From Trifolium pratense (taxonomy: Eukaryota; Streptophyta; Magnoliopsida; Fabales; Fabaceae): DNA of 64,000 nucleotides. The DNA lies in NCBI RefSeq assembly GCF_020283565.1, contig NC_060063.1:4362563-4426562 (forward strand). The letters run 5' to 3'. Of this stretch, positions 1 to 11,919 are shown piece after piece (the first letter of the stretch is position 1; each line of letters begins with the position of its first letter). A program made the position numbers and the translations under genes. Below the pieces are notes generated by a model, which saw only the letters and a program-made list of their open reading frames with translations, was not told the DNA's origin and did no database searches.

Positions 1-6
1 GTGAAC

Positions 7-249
7 CTTTGGAGAAGGAAGGTAACGCCAAAGAGCAAGTTTCCAATTAGAGTTTGGAACAGTGATGTGATGAAGCTCATCAGCGGTGCATATTGATTGT
101 GGCTTTACATCTTTCTTCTTCCAATGTACCTTCACCGGAGACGGTGGTGGATCACGCCGGCAGTAAAAGCGGGAAGAAATGATTCGGGTTTCATATTTCG
201 GGTCGGGCCGTGGCAGGTTCATGGAATAAAATGCAGCGCCAATGTTCAT
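7..249 (-). CDS. Alpha/beta-hydrolase (UCP031088-like), copy A, exon 1 only
   Basis: This is the first coding exon of a second copy of the hydrolase gene at 7193-11338. The minus strand opens with ATG at 249-247 and stays open through about 81 residues to a GT donor just below position 7, at the same AAAG/GTTCAC boundary as copy B. The protein is nearly the same as copy B exon 1, sharing RFYCRRDPPPSP, VHWKKKDVKPQSIC and NWKLALWRYLPSPK. Differences are few: YSMN replaces CYIN, and the start is two codons later than in copy B. The exon has no stop or frameshift, so this copy may be functional. The rest of the gene lies left of the window. A chloroplast or mitochondrial targeting role for the basic N-terminus is possible but not shown. 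Confidence 0.8.
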
Positions 250-1155
250 CTTTCTTATTTGATTTTTCTTGTATTTGAGTTGAGATGCTTTTTTCCTGTG
301 CTCCTTTGGTTTCTATTTATAATAAAACTCTTTTTCAAATTTTCTTTGTTCTTAATATAATAATATATTTACCTTACCAAGAAAAAATATAATATATTTT
401 ATTTTATAAAAATCAACGTGTTTTAATATTTTTTTTGTCAAAAAAAAAACGTGTTTTAATATTTCTTTATAAAATAAAATGGTGATTTTATCACCAAAAA
501 AAAAAAAAAATGGTGATTTTTAAAGACATTTAATTAAACAACATTGATATTTTGTCAGTTGAATTAAAACTTGTAGATAAAATATTTATATTTAACTTCA
601 CAAAAAAAATAAAAAAAAATATTTATATTTAATGTATCACTAAATTTTTTTTTCAAGCATGTATCACTAAAATATGTAAATACATTTATCCTCTTATGAC
701 ATAATAGTTATAGAGAAAAATATATATAATTAACACATACTATATCAATTTAGAATTTAATTTATATGCACCGTCAGTATAAAATTATTTTACAGATACG
801 TCCAATAATATACCAACACATCATGTATGGTATTTAAAAACACATGATGTGTTACGTTCATTAAATGATATGGCAACATATCATTGGATGCATGTATAAA
901 GAATTTTTACACTGACAGTACACAACAATTAAACTCATCAATTTATTATTCTAACACTTTTTTTAATATATGTAACTTTTTATTAAATGTTTTCATAATA
1001 AGGCAGAAAAGAAGAATTAATTCTTTATTTAATAAGTAACTTGTGTTGCAAAAAATTAACCTTTGGTGTTGTAAGAAAATTAGACACAACAATTATACCG
1101 ATATAATTACACCGATATGAGACAATTTAGATTCACCAAATGAACTTTTATCGTA

Positions 1156-1251
1156 CTTCCTCCGACTTCATATATAAGCAAAAGTTATATTTTTAGATTC
1201 ATTAAAAAAATAATGTATTTAGTCCAAATATATATATGAGGCCGGATGGAG
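1156..1251. mobile_element. Stowaway-type MITE
   Basis: The element starts CTTCCTCCGAC and ends GGCCGGATGGAG, which are inverted versions of the Stowaway (Tc1/mariner) terminus CTCCCTCCGT. It is flanked by TA on both sides (1154-1155 and 1252-1253), the expected target duplication. It is non-coding and about 96 bp, shorter than most Stowaway elements, and its ends have diverged. Confidence 0.65.
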
Positions 1252-1915
1252 TATTTGTGATATATTTGAGACTTACAATTTATTTCATGTCCAAATCTTA
1301 TTTTTAGTCTATTTTTCATAGTTTTATGTTTCCATCATGATGGAACTCAAACTCATAATGGTAATAGCTTATAATGGAAGAAAACTATTTGACAATGATG
1401 TTTGACTGGAATTCAGATCTTCGACACCAATGGTAAAGGTTTATTTGCAAACACTCTAACGTTCAAATTTGTATGTATTTGAGATAAAAATTATGTTTAG
1501 AATGAAACATATCTTGAAAATGAGAGGTGATGATCTTGTGATAGGAATGAAGTTTTATCTTAGTTTGTTATGCTAGAGTAATAATAGAGAATTTAGTTTC
1601 ATATTATATTATCTTAGTTTATTATGCTAGATTAACCATAGGGAAGTATTTTTTTTGACACTACTAACTATAGGAAATTAGTTTCTTATTTTGTGTATAA
1701 ATAGATTTTTATAGATTTTGAAATATATCAAGAAATATCAAGAATAATTTAGTTAATAAACTTTGGAGTTTGGCACCAACTCGAGTGTTATTTATCTCTC
1801 GTATTATCTTGTATTTGAAATGAAGAGTTACAATGAAACTTACATTAAAAAGTGATGATGTGAAACTTATATAGTCGAAAAGATATCTTAAAATTTGAAT
1901 ACAATAAAAAAATAT

Positions 1916-2252
1916 TTAATTGTACATTTGGTCTCTTATGTTTATTTTAGGTTTCAAGTCGGTCCCTTATGTTTATTTTGTTTCAAATTAGTCTCTTATG
2001 TTTTAAAAGTTTCAAATTGGTCCCTCAAGTTTTTAAATGTTTCAAATTAGTCCCTCAAGTTTCGGAAATTTGAATTAGTTAATCCTAACTAATTCAAATT
2101 TTTGAAATTTGAGGGACCAACTTGAAATGTTTAAAACATAAGGGAACAACTTGAAACCTAAAATAAACATAAGGATTCAACTTAAAACTTTTAAAACATA
2201 AGGGACCAACTTAAAACTTAAAATAAACATAAGAGACTAAATGTGCAATTAA
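1916..2252. mobile_element. Inverted-repeat MITE of the 'ggtccctcaagttt' type
   Basis: The two halves are inverted copies. TTAATTGTACATTTGGTCTC on the left matches TTAATTGCACATTTAGTCTC read from the right end. Each half carries repeats of the type 'ggtcccttatgtttattttg', and the halves meet at a small palindrome near 2075-2100. It is non-coding. The design resembles Mutator-derived MITEs of plants, but no clean 9-bp target duplication was found here, so the superfamily is uncertain. Confidence 0.7.
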
Positions 2253-2639
2253 GAAAAATAAAAATAAAAAATTTTGAAGAAAAAAAAAAACACTTAAATA
2301 AAAGAAAAGAAGTTCTTTTAACTTTGTTTTTGAGATGTGAACAAATTGCAATTAGCTTTGCGTGAAATGTAGCTTAATTTTAAATGTTGAAAAAACTAAA
2401 CCATTGACCATTTAAACACTGATTTTGATGCATCGTCACAAAAAATCAAACACATGAAGTTGTTTCTGATTTGTACTATTTCTTTGCTTTGTACTATTTC
2501 TTTGTTTTGGCGTAAAGCTTCGTGTGTTAATGAGTTTCGATGTTATTTGAACGAGTGTTAGACATGCGTGGATCCTTTATCCAAAAAGAAGAATTAACGT
2601 GAGGTTAACGTGATCACGCATTATCAATGTAACACAATT

Positions 2640-2995
2640 AATGTCAACTTCTTAATACACCTCCCTCACGCCTTGGGTTTGAGACGCAAATATAAATAGT
2701 GGGTGATAACAGGCGATCCAACGGATCGTGGAAAGACTTTGATACCATTTTAGAATTGAAAGTTTGGTCTAACCCATACTCACAAAACCTGCTTATAAAA
2801 TGCGGATTGCCTCTACTTTATAAACGCATATCCAAGTCATCTCGCAACCGACGTGAGACTTATTAACAAACCCCCCGCACCCATTGCTATTGAACTTGGG
2901 GAGCAGATATAAATGGTAAATGACCCAATCAAAACTTGATAGCAGACAGTCCAACGGATCGTGGAGGATAGGAATGCACACATAATTTTTATGTA
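2640..2995 (-). mobile_element. Degraded TRIM (miniature LTR retroelement) pieces
   Basis: Segments of the same repeat as 4140-4463 and 29429-30116 occur here in minus orientation. A diverged primer-binding site is seen at 2735-2749 (ctttgataccattt on the plus strand). An LTR-like segment follows at 2750-2870 ('ttagaattg', 'gcaaccgacgtgagactta'), and internal sequence lies on both sides. It is non-coding and damaged. The left LTR is reduced to a few bases near 2648. Confidence 0.6.
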
Positions 2996-3010
2996 TTTGG
3001 GGATCAGGCC

Positions 3011-3788
3011 TAGGGGTGTACATGGATTGGGCAAATCCGGTTGACCCGATCAAACCCACCCAATCCAACCCAAAAAAGTGGGTTGGATCGGACAAGTGGG
3101 TGGATATGGATTTCATAAATGAAAAATCCATAAAAAAAAGTGGGTTACGGATAAAACCGGACCCAACCCAAAAAACTCACTTACCTAATAATGCTATGTT
3201 TTTTGAAATATTTTTTATGAAAATACTAAAGACTTTTCCATTTGATCATTAAATATTCTTATATTGAAAATAAGTTATACTATTGTTTAGGAAAATATAA
3301 AGATTGAATAATTTTTATAAACAAATATGATAATTTATCGCACTATTTAACAAAATAAAATGAAAAGCTTGAATAATTTTCATAAACATATATTATAATT
3401 CATCATTTAGTCATTTGATATTAAAAAAAGCAAAAAAAAATTATTTGGGTAGCAAACTATCTAACCCGTAAATTAGTGGGTTTACACGAAAAATAGGTGA
3501 TTATTTTTTATAGTGAAAAAAGTTACACTTCAAGAAAATACAATGGTTGAATAATTTTATGAAAAAATATGATGATTCGACAATTAAATATTTAATATAA
3601 AAAAAATAGAAAAATAATTTGGGTAACCCACTACCCAACCCAATCCAACCCGGAAATTAGTGGATTTACCCAATCCGGCCCAATGTTATAATAGGTGGTT
3701 ATTTTCATCGACCCAATCCGGAATATCCTACGTGATTCGGGTTTTGGTTTTGGTCAAACTCAACCTAATCCGGCCCACGTACACCCCA
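3011..3788. mobile_element. Non-autonomous hAT element with 8-bp target duplication
   Basis: The ends are inverted: TAGGGGTGTAC at the left and GTACACCCCA at the right. The 8-bp sequence ATCAGGCC flanks it on both sides (3003-3010 and 3789-3796), as expected for hAT transposition. The inside is full of 'acccaatccaaccc' type sequence in both orientations and has no transposase. The homologous position in block B near 15810-15830 lacks the element and shows a single copy of the target. It is mobilised, if at all, by a transposase supplied elsewhere. Confidence 0.85.
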
Positions 3789-4139
3789 ATCAGGCCCCCC
3801 ACTACCAAAGAAAAGAATTTTATGATATTACTATTATACTATATTCTTATTGCAAGCAAATTTTTATTTTATATATTTATTTTTGACCCATAAAAATTAA
3901 CCAAAACTATTAACTTAGACTTTACATTTGTACACTCAACACAAATTCACATTTTCACTTTTCAACTTTCATAATCTTGAGTGAAATGGAAAAAAATTTA
4001 TTATCTCAATTTCTTTGTTGTGGTTATATTTGTGTGTAGGTTCTCCCTCTCTCCGATCAAATTCTCTGCACACAATCTTTTTCTTTTTTAACTTTACTCT
4101 CCTTATGTGATATATAACCTCTCCTTTACGTTTGGGAAT

Positions 4140-4463
4140 TCTTAGAATTGGGAGTTGAGCCTAACTCAACTCTACTTTATAAACACATATTCATGTCATT
4201 TCGCAACTGATGTGGGATTTCTTAACAAACACCATCGCCCCCAGCGCTATTGGGCTTGAGGCACACATATAAATGGTGGATGGGGCCCGATCAGAAACCT
4301 AATACAGGCGGTCTAGCGGATCGTGGAGAGCTCTGATACCATCTTAGATTTTTATATTGGACTTAACTCACCCTTACAAAATCGACTTCTAAAGCGATAA
4401 TTTGTCTCTACTTTATAAATACATATTCAGGCCATCTAGCAACTGACATAGGACTTCTTAACA
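4140..4463 (-). mobile_element. TRIM (terminal-repeat retrotransposon in miniature)
   Basis: On the minus strand this reads LTR, primer-binding site, short internal region, then second LTR. The LTR begins TGTTAAGAAGTCC and is about 115 bp long. It is followed by ATGGTATCAGAGC, which fits the 3' end of initiator Met tRNA (plus strand 4331-4346). The internal region is about 110 bp and has no coding capacity. The second LTR (4140-4223) is shortened. The flanks GGAAT and TGAAT could be a 5-bp target duplication with one change. Reverse transcriptase must come from another element. Confidence 0.7.
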
Positions 4464-4673
4464 TGAATAGGCCAGGTCATGCCGGCCTACAGGGACCTAC
4501 AGCCTAGCCTACATAGGCTCAGGTTAGGCATAACTATATCTTTAAATGGAGTAGGTCAATGTATTTTTTATAAACTTACTTAGCCAAAAATGTCAGACTA
4601 CAGACCATTAAAAAAATCTTTTAAGCTTATTAGGCCAACCTATTTAAGTAAATATGTATATTATTTTTACTAC

Positions 4674-4714
<41 letters not shown>
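4674..4714. repeat. (ATT)n microsatellite
   Basis: About 14 ATT units in a row. Confidence 0.95.
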
Positions 4715-4717
<3 letters not shown>

Positions 4718-4778
4718 TAAAATTTGTACTTTGATTAAATTATAAATCTATAATATTAACTTTTTGATAGTTTAAGGG

Positions 4779-4915
4779 CTCGTTTGACCCAGCTTTTTTT
4801 AGAGCTTATGCAAACAGCTTATGTAATTTTTATATATTATTATAAGTTTGTCAAGGTAGTTTATGATAAAATAGCTTATAAAATTACAATTTTCACTAGT
4901 GTGAACTTATAAAAT
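4779..4915. mobile_element. MITE fragment of the 'aagctTATGCAAAcagctta' family
   Basis: The segment begins GGGCTCGTTTGACCC and carries 'gagcttatgcaaacagctta' and 'gtcaaggtagtttatgataa'. These are shared with fuller copies at 10195-10395, 16797-17006 and 44698-44903. The right terminus is missing here. Confidence 0.5.
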
Positions 4916-5121
4916 GATCATATTTGGACATATTTCATATAATGTGAGACTCTTCGCACATTCATTCACGTCTAAATTTGGACATCAGGTATGTGACTTG
5001 AGTGGTTCATTAGAGAGTGACCCAATGGGTATTGGATAAACTTTGATATCATTTTAAAATTTGTATAAAGCTTAACTTAACTTTACATAACCATCTTATA
5101 AGTTGAGTCTTTATATCTCAT

Positions 5122-5251
5122 CAGATGTGAGACTCTACGTGTGGAGGACACCTTCCTTAGTTTACCAACAAAATAACTGATCTAAGCAGATGTGAGACTC
5201 TGCGTGTTGAGGATACCTTCCTTAGTTTACCAAGACAATAACTGATCTAAG
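5122..5251. repeat. 65-bp direct tandem duplication
   Basis: Two adjacent copies (5122-5186 and 5187-5251) differ at only a few positions. Both start CAGATGTGAGACTCT and end ACTGATCTAAG. There is no coding sequence. The rest of 4916-6190 holds no gene that could be recognised. Confidence 0.85.
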
Positions 5252-6189
5252 TAAAGAAATGGTGCATTCGAAAAGTTAACAAATAACTTAATTCTGACAG
5301 AACATAGTTCATTACAACTTCACTTCAACTTAGTTTCCAAACTTTACAACTTCAGAATGATTTAGTACAACCTTCACAGGATTTGTGCAGAGTACTTGAG
5401 ATAACTGTCACCTTGTATACTCTATTTACAGTTACATGTGTACATATCCTATATATATACTCCTATTCTAGATGTATAGAAGAATTGTATTTTGAAAGAG
5501 CAATGGATTAAGCCTTGTCATGATGAATGAGGAATTCAATTATACAAGGATACAGTTGATCTGCTGCCTGCAATTGAAGAATAAAAGTAAAAATTAAGAA
5601 TATTCATTTTTAAAATTCAAGTTGCTAGTGTTAGAAACAATACAGATGAACAAAATTACAGGCTTATTTCTTACGGAGAAGAAACACACGACAGAGAACC
5701 TTTTGGATTAGGAAAGGATAAAATTGGGTTTTCACATAATACATGGGTTATGGGTAGTGTTATTCTTGTGTTTCTTTGCTTCAGGTTTTGTAATAAATAG
5801 TATTACCCTTGTTTTTTTTGGATAATTATGTTACAATTAAAGTAATTAAAGCAACTATAAATCCATTTTTTAATGACTCATAATATCACTCGTCATATTC
5901 AAACACATTTAAGGACACATTCGTCGCAGTCCCTCAAAGAAATGCTAACAAGTTTTTATATGAAAGCTACACGACAAGAGCAGTATTTGGCTGATCTACA
6001 TCCCATCAATTGCACACACAGAAAGCTCTGTGAGATGTGCTCAACATTAGAAAGTCTCGCCGGTAGGTGAAGATACTCCTTTCTTCACTTCACCGGTGAT
6101 ACAAAAGTTTATCTCCTAGATATTACTCATTCCAAATTATATTCCATTTGTTATTGACTCTTCAGCCTCATATACACTATCAGAAGAAG

Positions 6190-6900
6190 TTATCACTGAA
6201 GAGCCAGGTGTTTCATCTCTTGCACCAATTCATCAACTCGTTCCAAACCAATTTGAGATACTCATGGACTTGCCTATAGCTCTTCAAAAAGGTACCAGTT
6301 CTACTCAAAATCGTTATCCCGCTTTTAACTTCACGAGTTATAGAGTTATATGTTTCTTCCACTGTGCATTTGTATTTGTCAACTCTTATGTGTCTATTCC
6401 TAAGAATGTGCATGAAGCACTCTCTCATCTATGGTTTTCTATCATTGAATATTTACAATCAAGGTGGTAAGATTGATCGTTAAAAGTTTTTATATTAAAA
6501 TTTTTGGTTTCAATAATGGGATACTTTCTCTCCAGTAGAAAACATGACATGTTTTTCTATTCTTATCCATGACCACCGTGCGCAACTGACTCTTCGTCAT
6601 TTGGAAATAAAACACGCTTTTCTATTTGGTGATTTTGTTGAGGAAGTTTATATGGAGCCACCGCCCAGGTTCATTGCTCAGGGGAGTTGTGTAGTTTCGT
6701 TTGTAAGCTGCATAAAGTCTCTTACGGGTCTGAAGCGAAGTCTTGGAGTATGGTTTGACTAAATTAATGCTGTTCCTCGAGACTAAGAGTTTAACATGAC
6801 ACAATTCGGCGTTTTACAAATATTCCTCGACAAATCAATGCATTTATTTTGTTTATGCAGACGATATTGTTATTCTAAGAGATAACCATGATGATACTAA
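6190..6900 (+). pseudogene. Decayed Ty1/copia reverse transcriptase fragment
   Basis: Pieces of a copia polyprotein follow each other in different frames. An HQLVP...DLPIALQKGT stretch lies at about 6225-6300, then FTSYRVICFFHCAFVFVNS and VSIPKNVHEAL to 6430. The RT piece LRHLEIKHAFLFGDFVEEVY follows at about 6590-6650. A VYADDIVIL-type catalytic motif is at about 6848-6880, out of frame. Stops and frameshifts are many, and integrase, gag and LTRs are absent. It ends close to where hydrolase copy B loses its normal C-terminus, so it may mark the rearrangement that altered that gene. This is an old, inactive relic. Confidence 0.75.
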
Positions 6901-7192
6901 ACATCTCCGACACTCCAACCGCATTTACTTCAAATGATCAATTGATAGATGACTCTACTATTTGTCTTTGGATCAATTCTCACCCATATTTTATATAATA
7001 TTCTCCGCATACAGATTTTATTATGTCTTTCATCACTCATATCTTTCAACAGGTTCAAATATGGGTATGGATCCTCTCTAGTTACTGGATGGTCAGTAAC
7101 CGAAAGAAAGACACCATCAATAAAATAATACTACGTTGTGTCTTTCTCTCTTCTACTGAAACAATCTAGTAATTGTAGAGGACCCTAACCTT

Positions 7193-10100
7193 TCAAATAT
7201 ATAGTATATTTTCTCGATAATAATAAGTGGAAAACCATACCGATCGGCCACCGACTAAGTCATAGTGGGCATAGTGTGGACCTCCAGACTCCCCAAAGAC
7301 TTTGTATGTAACCAGATCCTTAGGAATAAGCTTCACCGTTTCTGCTTGACATTTATGATTATGTTATGCTCATTGCAACGAACAAAATTATTTTTGTTTT
7401 GGAGAGAAAAAGAGAGTTAAGCATTTAATGGATTAGTTAGTGAACTTTTAATACCGTATACAGCTTCTGGGGGACAGATTAAGTCCTTGTCACCAGCAAT
7501 TGCTAAAACAGGAACTTTACTTTCGCTAAGATGATCCTTGTAGAAGAAAGCACCGCTCCTGTCACGTAAACCACCTTTCTGTAAAACTGTTTTCAACTGC
7601 AAGAGAAGCTTAGAAGGCACAGTACCTGCCAATCATCAATTGTGAATCAATCAAAAGTTGAGAAGAGAAATATTTGGATTGACTTATTCAAGCTTATCTA
7701 CTGACATAAACACTTTACATAAACACATGTTCATAAGCTGTTTTCAGCTTATTTCCATAAACTCAATGGGATAGTTTATGAAAACAGCTTATAGCTTAGA
7801 TGAAAACCATTTGGCTTTAACTTATTTTTTGTTACAGAAATAGCTTATACATAAACAAATATATGATAAGCGCTTAATTAAACTGTTTATCCAAACAGGG
7901 CCTTGACACTCTTCTGTGTATGGATTTGTCGTTTGATGACAAGAATGACATTTATTTAACATTAATAGATTTGATATATTAAGATTGAATAAAAGTTGAG
8001 AAACAAACAATGGAACACAAAAAAATTGGAACTTACCGAAGTTGTTAAAAACAAGTTTCTCATACAACTTTTGATCCATCATATTTTGAGCAGAAATCTG
8101 AGAATTTAGCCAAGATAAAACATACGGAGGATATCTCGCAAGAGGGTACACAGAAGCAATCAGTGGTCCAACTGGAATAGCAGGAACGTTTAAAGCCTGA
8201 ACAGGTTGTACCTGCAAACAAGAATACAATCTCCATAGTTATTTTATTGTCCTCGCGATACATATCATCACCTGCAATCCGATTTTTTATGACTTACCAA
8301 AGGTAAAAGCCAATTAAGAGAAGTTCTTGAAGGTGTATAGTCGAGCGATGAAGCCAAAGTAACAACTGATGCAAACTCAGAATCTTTTCCATCAAAACCT
8401 GTCATAGAATTTATATAGAGAATGAGAGGAAATATTGACCATGGCATTGACTCCAGGAAATACTTTAATTTGCAAAGAGGTTCCTCCACTAATCACAAAA
8501 CATTGAAAACACAATAAAATGATACATCCGACACACTAATGATATACTTTCCGTGATTGTTGAAAATTCAGGAATGTTGTAGCTCAGTAATATTTAGCAT
8601 GCTAGTATAGTTAAAGGCTTGCACGATATCAAAATAAAATAATGTTGTAAGCAAGCTTGCACAGCAAGAAAATTATATTTTTGAAAGATCTGTCACATAC
8701 ATCATGAACGAAAAGTAACGCAGCATCATAGTTACAGAAGAAATAAAACAACAGATCAGTTGGACTTACTACAACGCGAAAGCTTTGCATAAAGCAAGAT
8801 ACCACCCATTGAGTGACCAATTGCAAGCAATTTTCCATCCCTTGGTTGGCATTGACCCTTTATATACGCCATCTAATGTACAAGAGTTTAACAAAAGAAT
8901 TTGAGAAACAAATTTAATGATATAATCTGAAATTCATATTCCAAAACTCGTGAAGAGAGATAAAGTGAAACTTTCGCCAAAATTAAAAATAATGTATCAC
9001 AATGGAATGTCTGCCTCACCGCAGCAGGTATGTCCTCTTCGAGATAATGATCGAAGTCCCAATCATACTTGACAATCAAATCTATCTGTTTCTGAAGTTC
9101 TTCTAATGTTGTATTAAAACGGTTCTGACCTCCGATCATAGTTTGAAGTCTCCGATTGAAATCCTTGATTTGACTAACAATTGCAGAATCCTTTCTCTCT
9201 CCTAACAAATCTGGAAGAAGAAAAAACAAACAATTTTTTACTTTGTTAGTGTTTATATGATGACACAATGTTAAAAATGACAAGCTACCAAGTTTACGTC
9301 GCTAACCCCGACCAAGTATGCTTGCAAGGCTATCAGACATCCTTGTAAAAATCTCCACCAACCTAGCTGTTGGGCATAGTTCCTCAGCCTCTGATCCTCT
9401 CCTTTTCATTTGAGAAACTTCTGCCTCAAAGGAAGCACTAAGGTTTTTAAATCCCAATGCTCTTTCAAAATCACTGCTATTACCATCGTTATTTGCAGAA
9501 TCTGTTTCAGACAATTTCTTGAGCGACTCCTCATCTTCTTCCACGCTGTCTGCATATGTGCTCAACCCAGCACCTCGAACCTCAAGTGTCCATGTATCAA
9601 ATCCTTGTGCCGACATGTACCGAGCAAATGAAGCCTGAACACAAACAACATGCACTTAGCAACATTGATGCTAGGTTACACTAAGCTAAAGATTTAAATT
9701 TAAGTGCGCAAATTGTACTGATAAAATGAAAGTAGTATGCTATGATTACGAGATTAATGTTTTAGCGCATGTTTAGATTATAGGTGAGTTTGAAAGAATC
9801 ATAGTGGACCACCCTGATTTTGGAATAAGCTACATATTGGAGCTTCAACAAAATCACGGTGCCACAGTGATTTCGTCATGCTCACAACCAATTCAAACAT
9901 GCACTTGGTCATTCTCCAAAATTTGAATTGTATCAGGCACAATTTTCTACAATATCAAGGATTATGACATAAGTACGTAACTACAAAGTCAATGCTACCA
10001 CGTCGCAAATTAACCTTACAGTACCATGCTATGACTACAAGATTAATGTTTTGGTGTATGTTTGGATTGCAGGTGAGTTTGCCAAAATCACAGCGGACCA

Positions 10101-11338
10101 CCACGATTTTGACATAAGCTACATATTGGAGCTTCAACAAAATCATGGTGCCACAATGATTTCGCAAAACTCACAGCCAATCCAATCACGCAGTTAGGGC
10201 CCATTTGGATTGGCTTATTATTGAGCTTATGCAAATAAATAAGCTTTTATGTATTATTATTATAAGCTTTTCAAGGTAGTTTATGAGAAAAGAGCTTATA
10301 AAGATACAATTTTTGTCAGCGAAAACTTATGAATTAACACAAAATTTTATTTATTTGCATAAGCTCAAAAATAAGCCAAATCCAAACAGGCCCTTAGTCA
10401 TTCTCCAATAGATATAAAAATAAATAATTTGTATTGCTTTTCAATGGAAGAGAAACATAGCATAACCTCACCTCAGGAGAGAGATCATAGCCAATAGCAT
10501 TGGTTGCAACACCTGACAATAACAAAAGTGGGTGATTCCTCAAAGGAGCCTGCACAATACATACATCATACAAAACCTTATTTATACCTTTAATAAAACC
10601 TTAACAAATTCACCTGGGATTTCAAAAATAAGCAATTAGTTAGAAATGAATTTGACACCATGTTTAGAAACTAACATGAAATATATGCTATAACTTATAA
10701 GTGAAGTTTTTTTTTCTACGAAACACGAACACTCCTCGGTTCAGGTGTCTCTCAGTGTCTGACACTCTTGACGACACCGACACATATGATTACATGCTAT
10801 AACTGAAGTTTTTTTTTTTTTTGCAATGAAGGACAAACACTTCTCAGATTAAACATCTCCCAATGTCCGACCAAGACACAACCGATGACACCGACACACA
10901 TGATTACATTAAATTATGTCATTTTTTAAATTATTATTGATGCAAACATATGAGTGTCGGTGTAATTTTATTTTTTTTCCTTTGATTTTCGATATAAATA
11001 ATGAAATTGAAAAAAACCCAGAAAATATATCAGTGCATTGTGAAAAGGGTATTCAACGAAACCATAAAGTTAAGAACTTTGTGAACCTTTGGAGAAGGAA
11101 GATAACGCCAAAGAGCAAGTTTCCAATTGGAGTTTGGAACAGTGATGTGGTGAAGTTCATCGGCGGTGCATATTGATTGAGGCTTTACATCTTTCTTCTT
11201 CCAATGTACCTTCGCCGGAGACGGTGGTGGATCACGCCGGCAGTAAAAGCGGGAAGAAAATATTCGGGTTTCATGTTTCGGGTCGGGTCGTGGCAGGTTG
11301 ATGTAACAAAATGCAGCGCCAATGTTGTTGAGAATCAT
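7193..11338 (-). CDS. Alpha/beta-hydrolase family protein (UCP031088-like), copy B
   Basis: Nine exons can be joined in frame on the minus strand: 11338-11087, 10549-10472, 9634-9307, 9210-9020, 8872-8770, 8398-8298, 8211-8037, 7625-7455 and 7341-7193. All introns are GT-AG and the product is 515 residues. It resembles the plant family that includes Arabidopsis AT1G15060, whose substrate is unknown to me. The nucleophile elbow GHSMGG has its Ser near residue 304. An AGDKDLICPP segment near 454-463 supplies the acid, and the His lies in GPHYAHYD near 489-492. A basic N-terminus (FYCRRDPPPSP) could be an organelle signal. After YDLVGGR (residue 499) the family sequence stops and 16 unrelated residues follow before TGA, so the C-terminal helix seems lost. 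Introns carry several MITEs. Copy A lies at the left window edge. Confidence 0.85.
7690..7905. mobile_element. MITE in hydrolase intron 7
   Basis: An inverted-repeat sequence built from 'cataagctgttttcagctta' and 'gaaaacagcttatagcttag' ends in TATCCAAACAGGGCC. It belongs to the 'aaacagctta' type of legume MITEs. It is non-coding and lies fully between exons 7 and 8. Confidence 0.5.
9737..10194. mobile_element. Two direct copies of a ~165-bp MITE in hydrolase intron 2
   Basis: Copies at about 9737-9906 and 10028-10194 share 'agattaatgtttt', 'aagctacatattggagcttc' and 'aacaaaatca'. Each has a TGTTTGGATT-like left end and an inverted right end ('ccaatccaa'). They lie between exons 2 and 3 and do not touch splice sites. 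Confidence 0.6.
10195..10395. mobile_element. MITE with TTA target duplication (Tourist-like)
   Basis: The left end GGGCCCATTTGGATTGGC pairs with the right end GCCAAATCCAAACAGGCCC, and TTA flanks both sides. A 3-bp TTA duplication suggests PIF/Harbinger mobilisation. Related copies lie at 4779-4915, 16797-17006 and 44698-44903. Confidence 0.65.
10690..10925. repeat. Dispersed 'gacaccgacac' repeat in hydrolase intron 1
   Basis: Two related segments carry 'gtgtctgacactcttgacg', 'gacaccgacacatatgatta' and a second 'gacaccgacacacatgatta'. A similar family occurs at 17838-18365 and, more weakly, in the PB1 gene intron at 22840-23250. The class is unknown. Confidence 0.5.
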
Positions 11339-11514
11339 ATTTTTTGAGATGGTGTTTTTTTGGTTTCTTATTTTTTTGTTTTTGTTACACCTTTGGTTTC
11401 TATTTATAATAAACAAACTCTTTTTCAATTTTTCTATGTTATTAATATAAAATATTATATTTTATCTTACCAAAAAAAATATAATATTTTATATAAATTT
11501 TGTTTGTTGATAGA

Positions 11515-11640
11515 CGAAATGACAAAGTTATTGAAAACTCACACACAAAGTGGAGTGACCGGGGTTCGAACCCCAATTATGACGTCCGACACTAATAATT
11601 TTGACATTTTTATCAGTTGAGTTAAGATTTATGGACATAT
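11515..11640 (-). mobile_element. tRNA-derived SINE fragment
   Basis: On the minus strand a box-A-like TTAACTCAACTGATA is followed about 40 bp later by a strong box B, GGTTCGAACCCC, at 11560-11571. The same arrangement occurs in the SINE at 25918-26062. Block A retains part of it at about 550-590 ('ttttgtcagttgaattaaaa'), which suggests it was inserted before the duplication. No clear target duplication remains. Confidence 0.55.
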
Positions 11641-11919
11641 TTTATAAAATTTTACGTGTCCTAATAATTTCTTTATAAAATTGTACACACATTTTCTCCT
11701 ATTATCATATTAATAATTATAGGAGAAAATATATAAAATTAACACATCAATTTAGTAGTCTAACACATTTTTTTAATATCCATAGTTTAGTAGAAATTTC
11801 TATTAATTAAATGTTCTTAATATCCTATGAAAAGAGAAAAAAAGTCTAACTCAATTAATTGTTTATTTAATAAGTCATCTGTGTAGTAAAAAATTAACCT
11901 TTTGTGTTGTAAGAGCATT

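Larger units (their letters stand above)
7..3905. repeat. Tandem segmental duplication, block A
   Basis: This block is homologous to 11087-15965. It holds hydrolase exon 1 and several kilobases of its 5' flank. Matching landmarks are the leader near 300-420 and 11390-11520, the segment 960-1130 (matching 11760-11915 plus 13940-13975), 2410-2640 with 14475-14680, and 3797-3905 with 15820-15930. The blocks differ mainly by separate transposon insertions: Stowaway, the 1916-2252 MITE, TRIM pieces and an hAT element here, against PIF, CACTA-like and LINE sequence in block B. The exact left edge lies outside the window. Confidence 0.8.
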
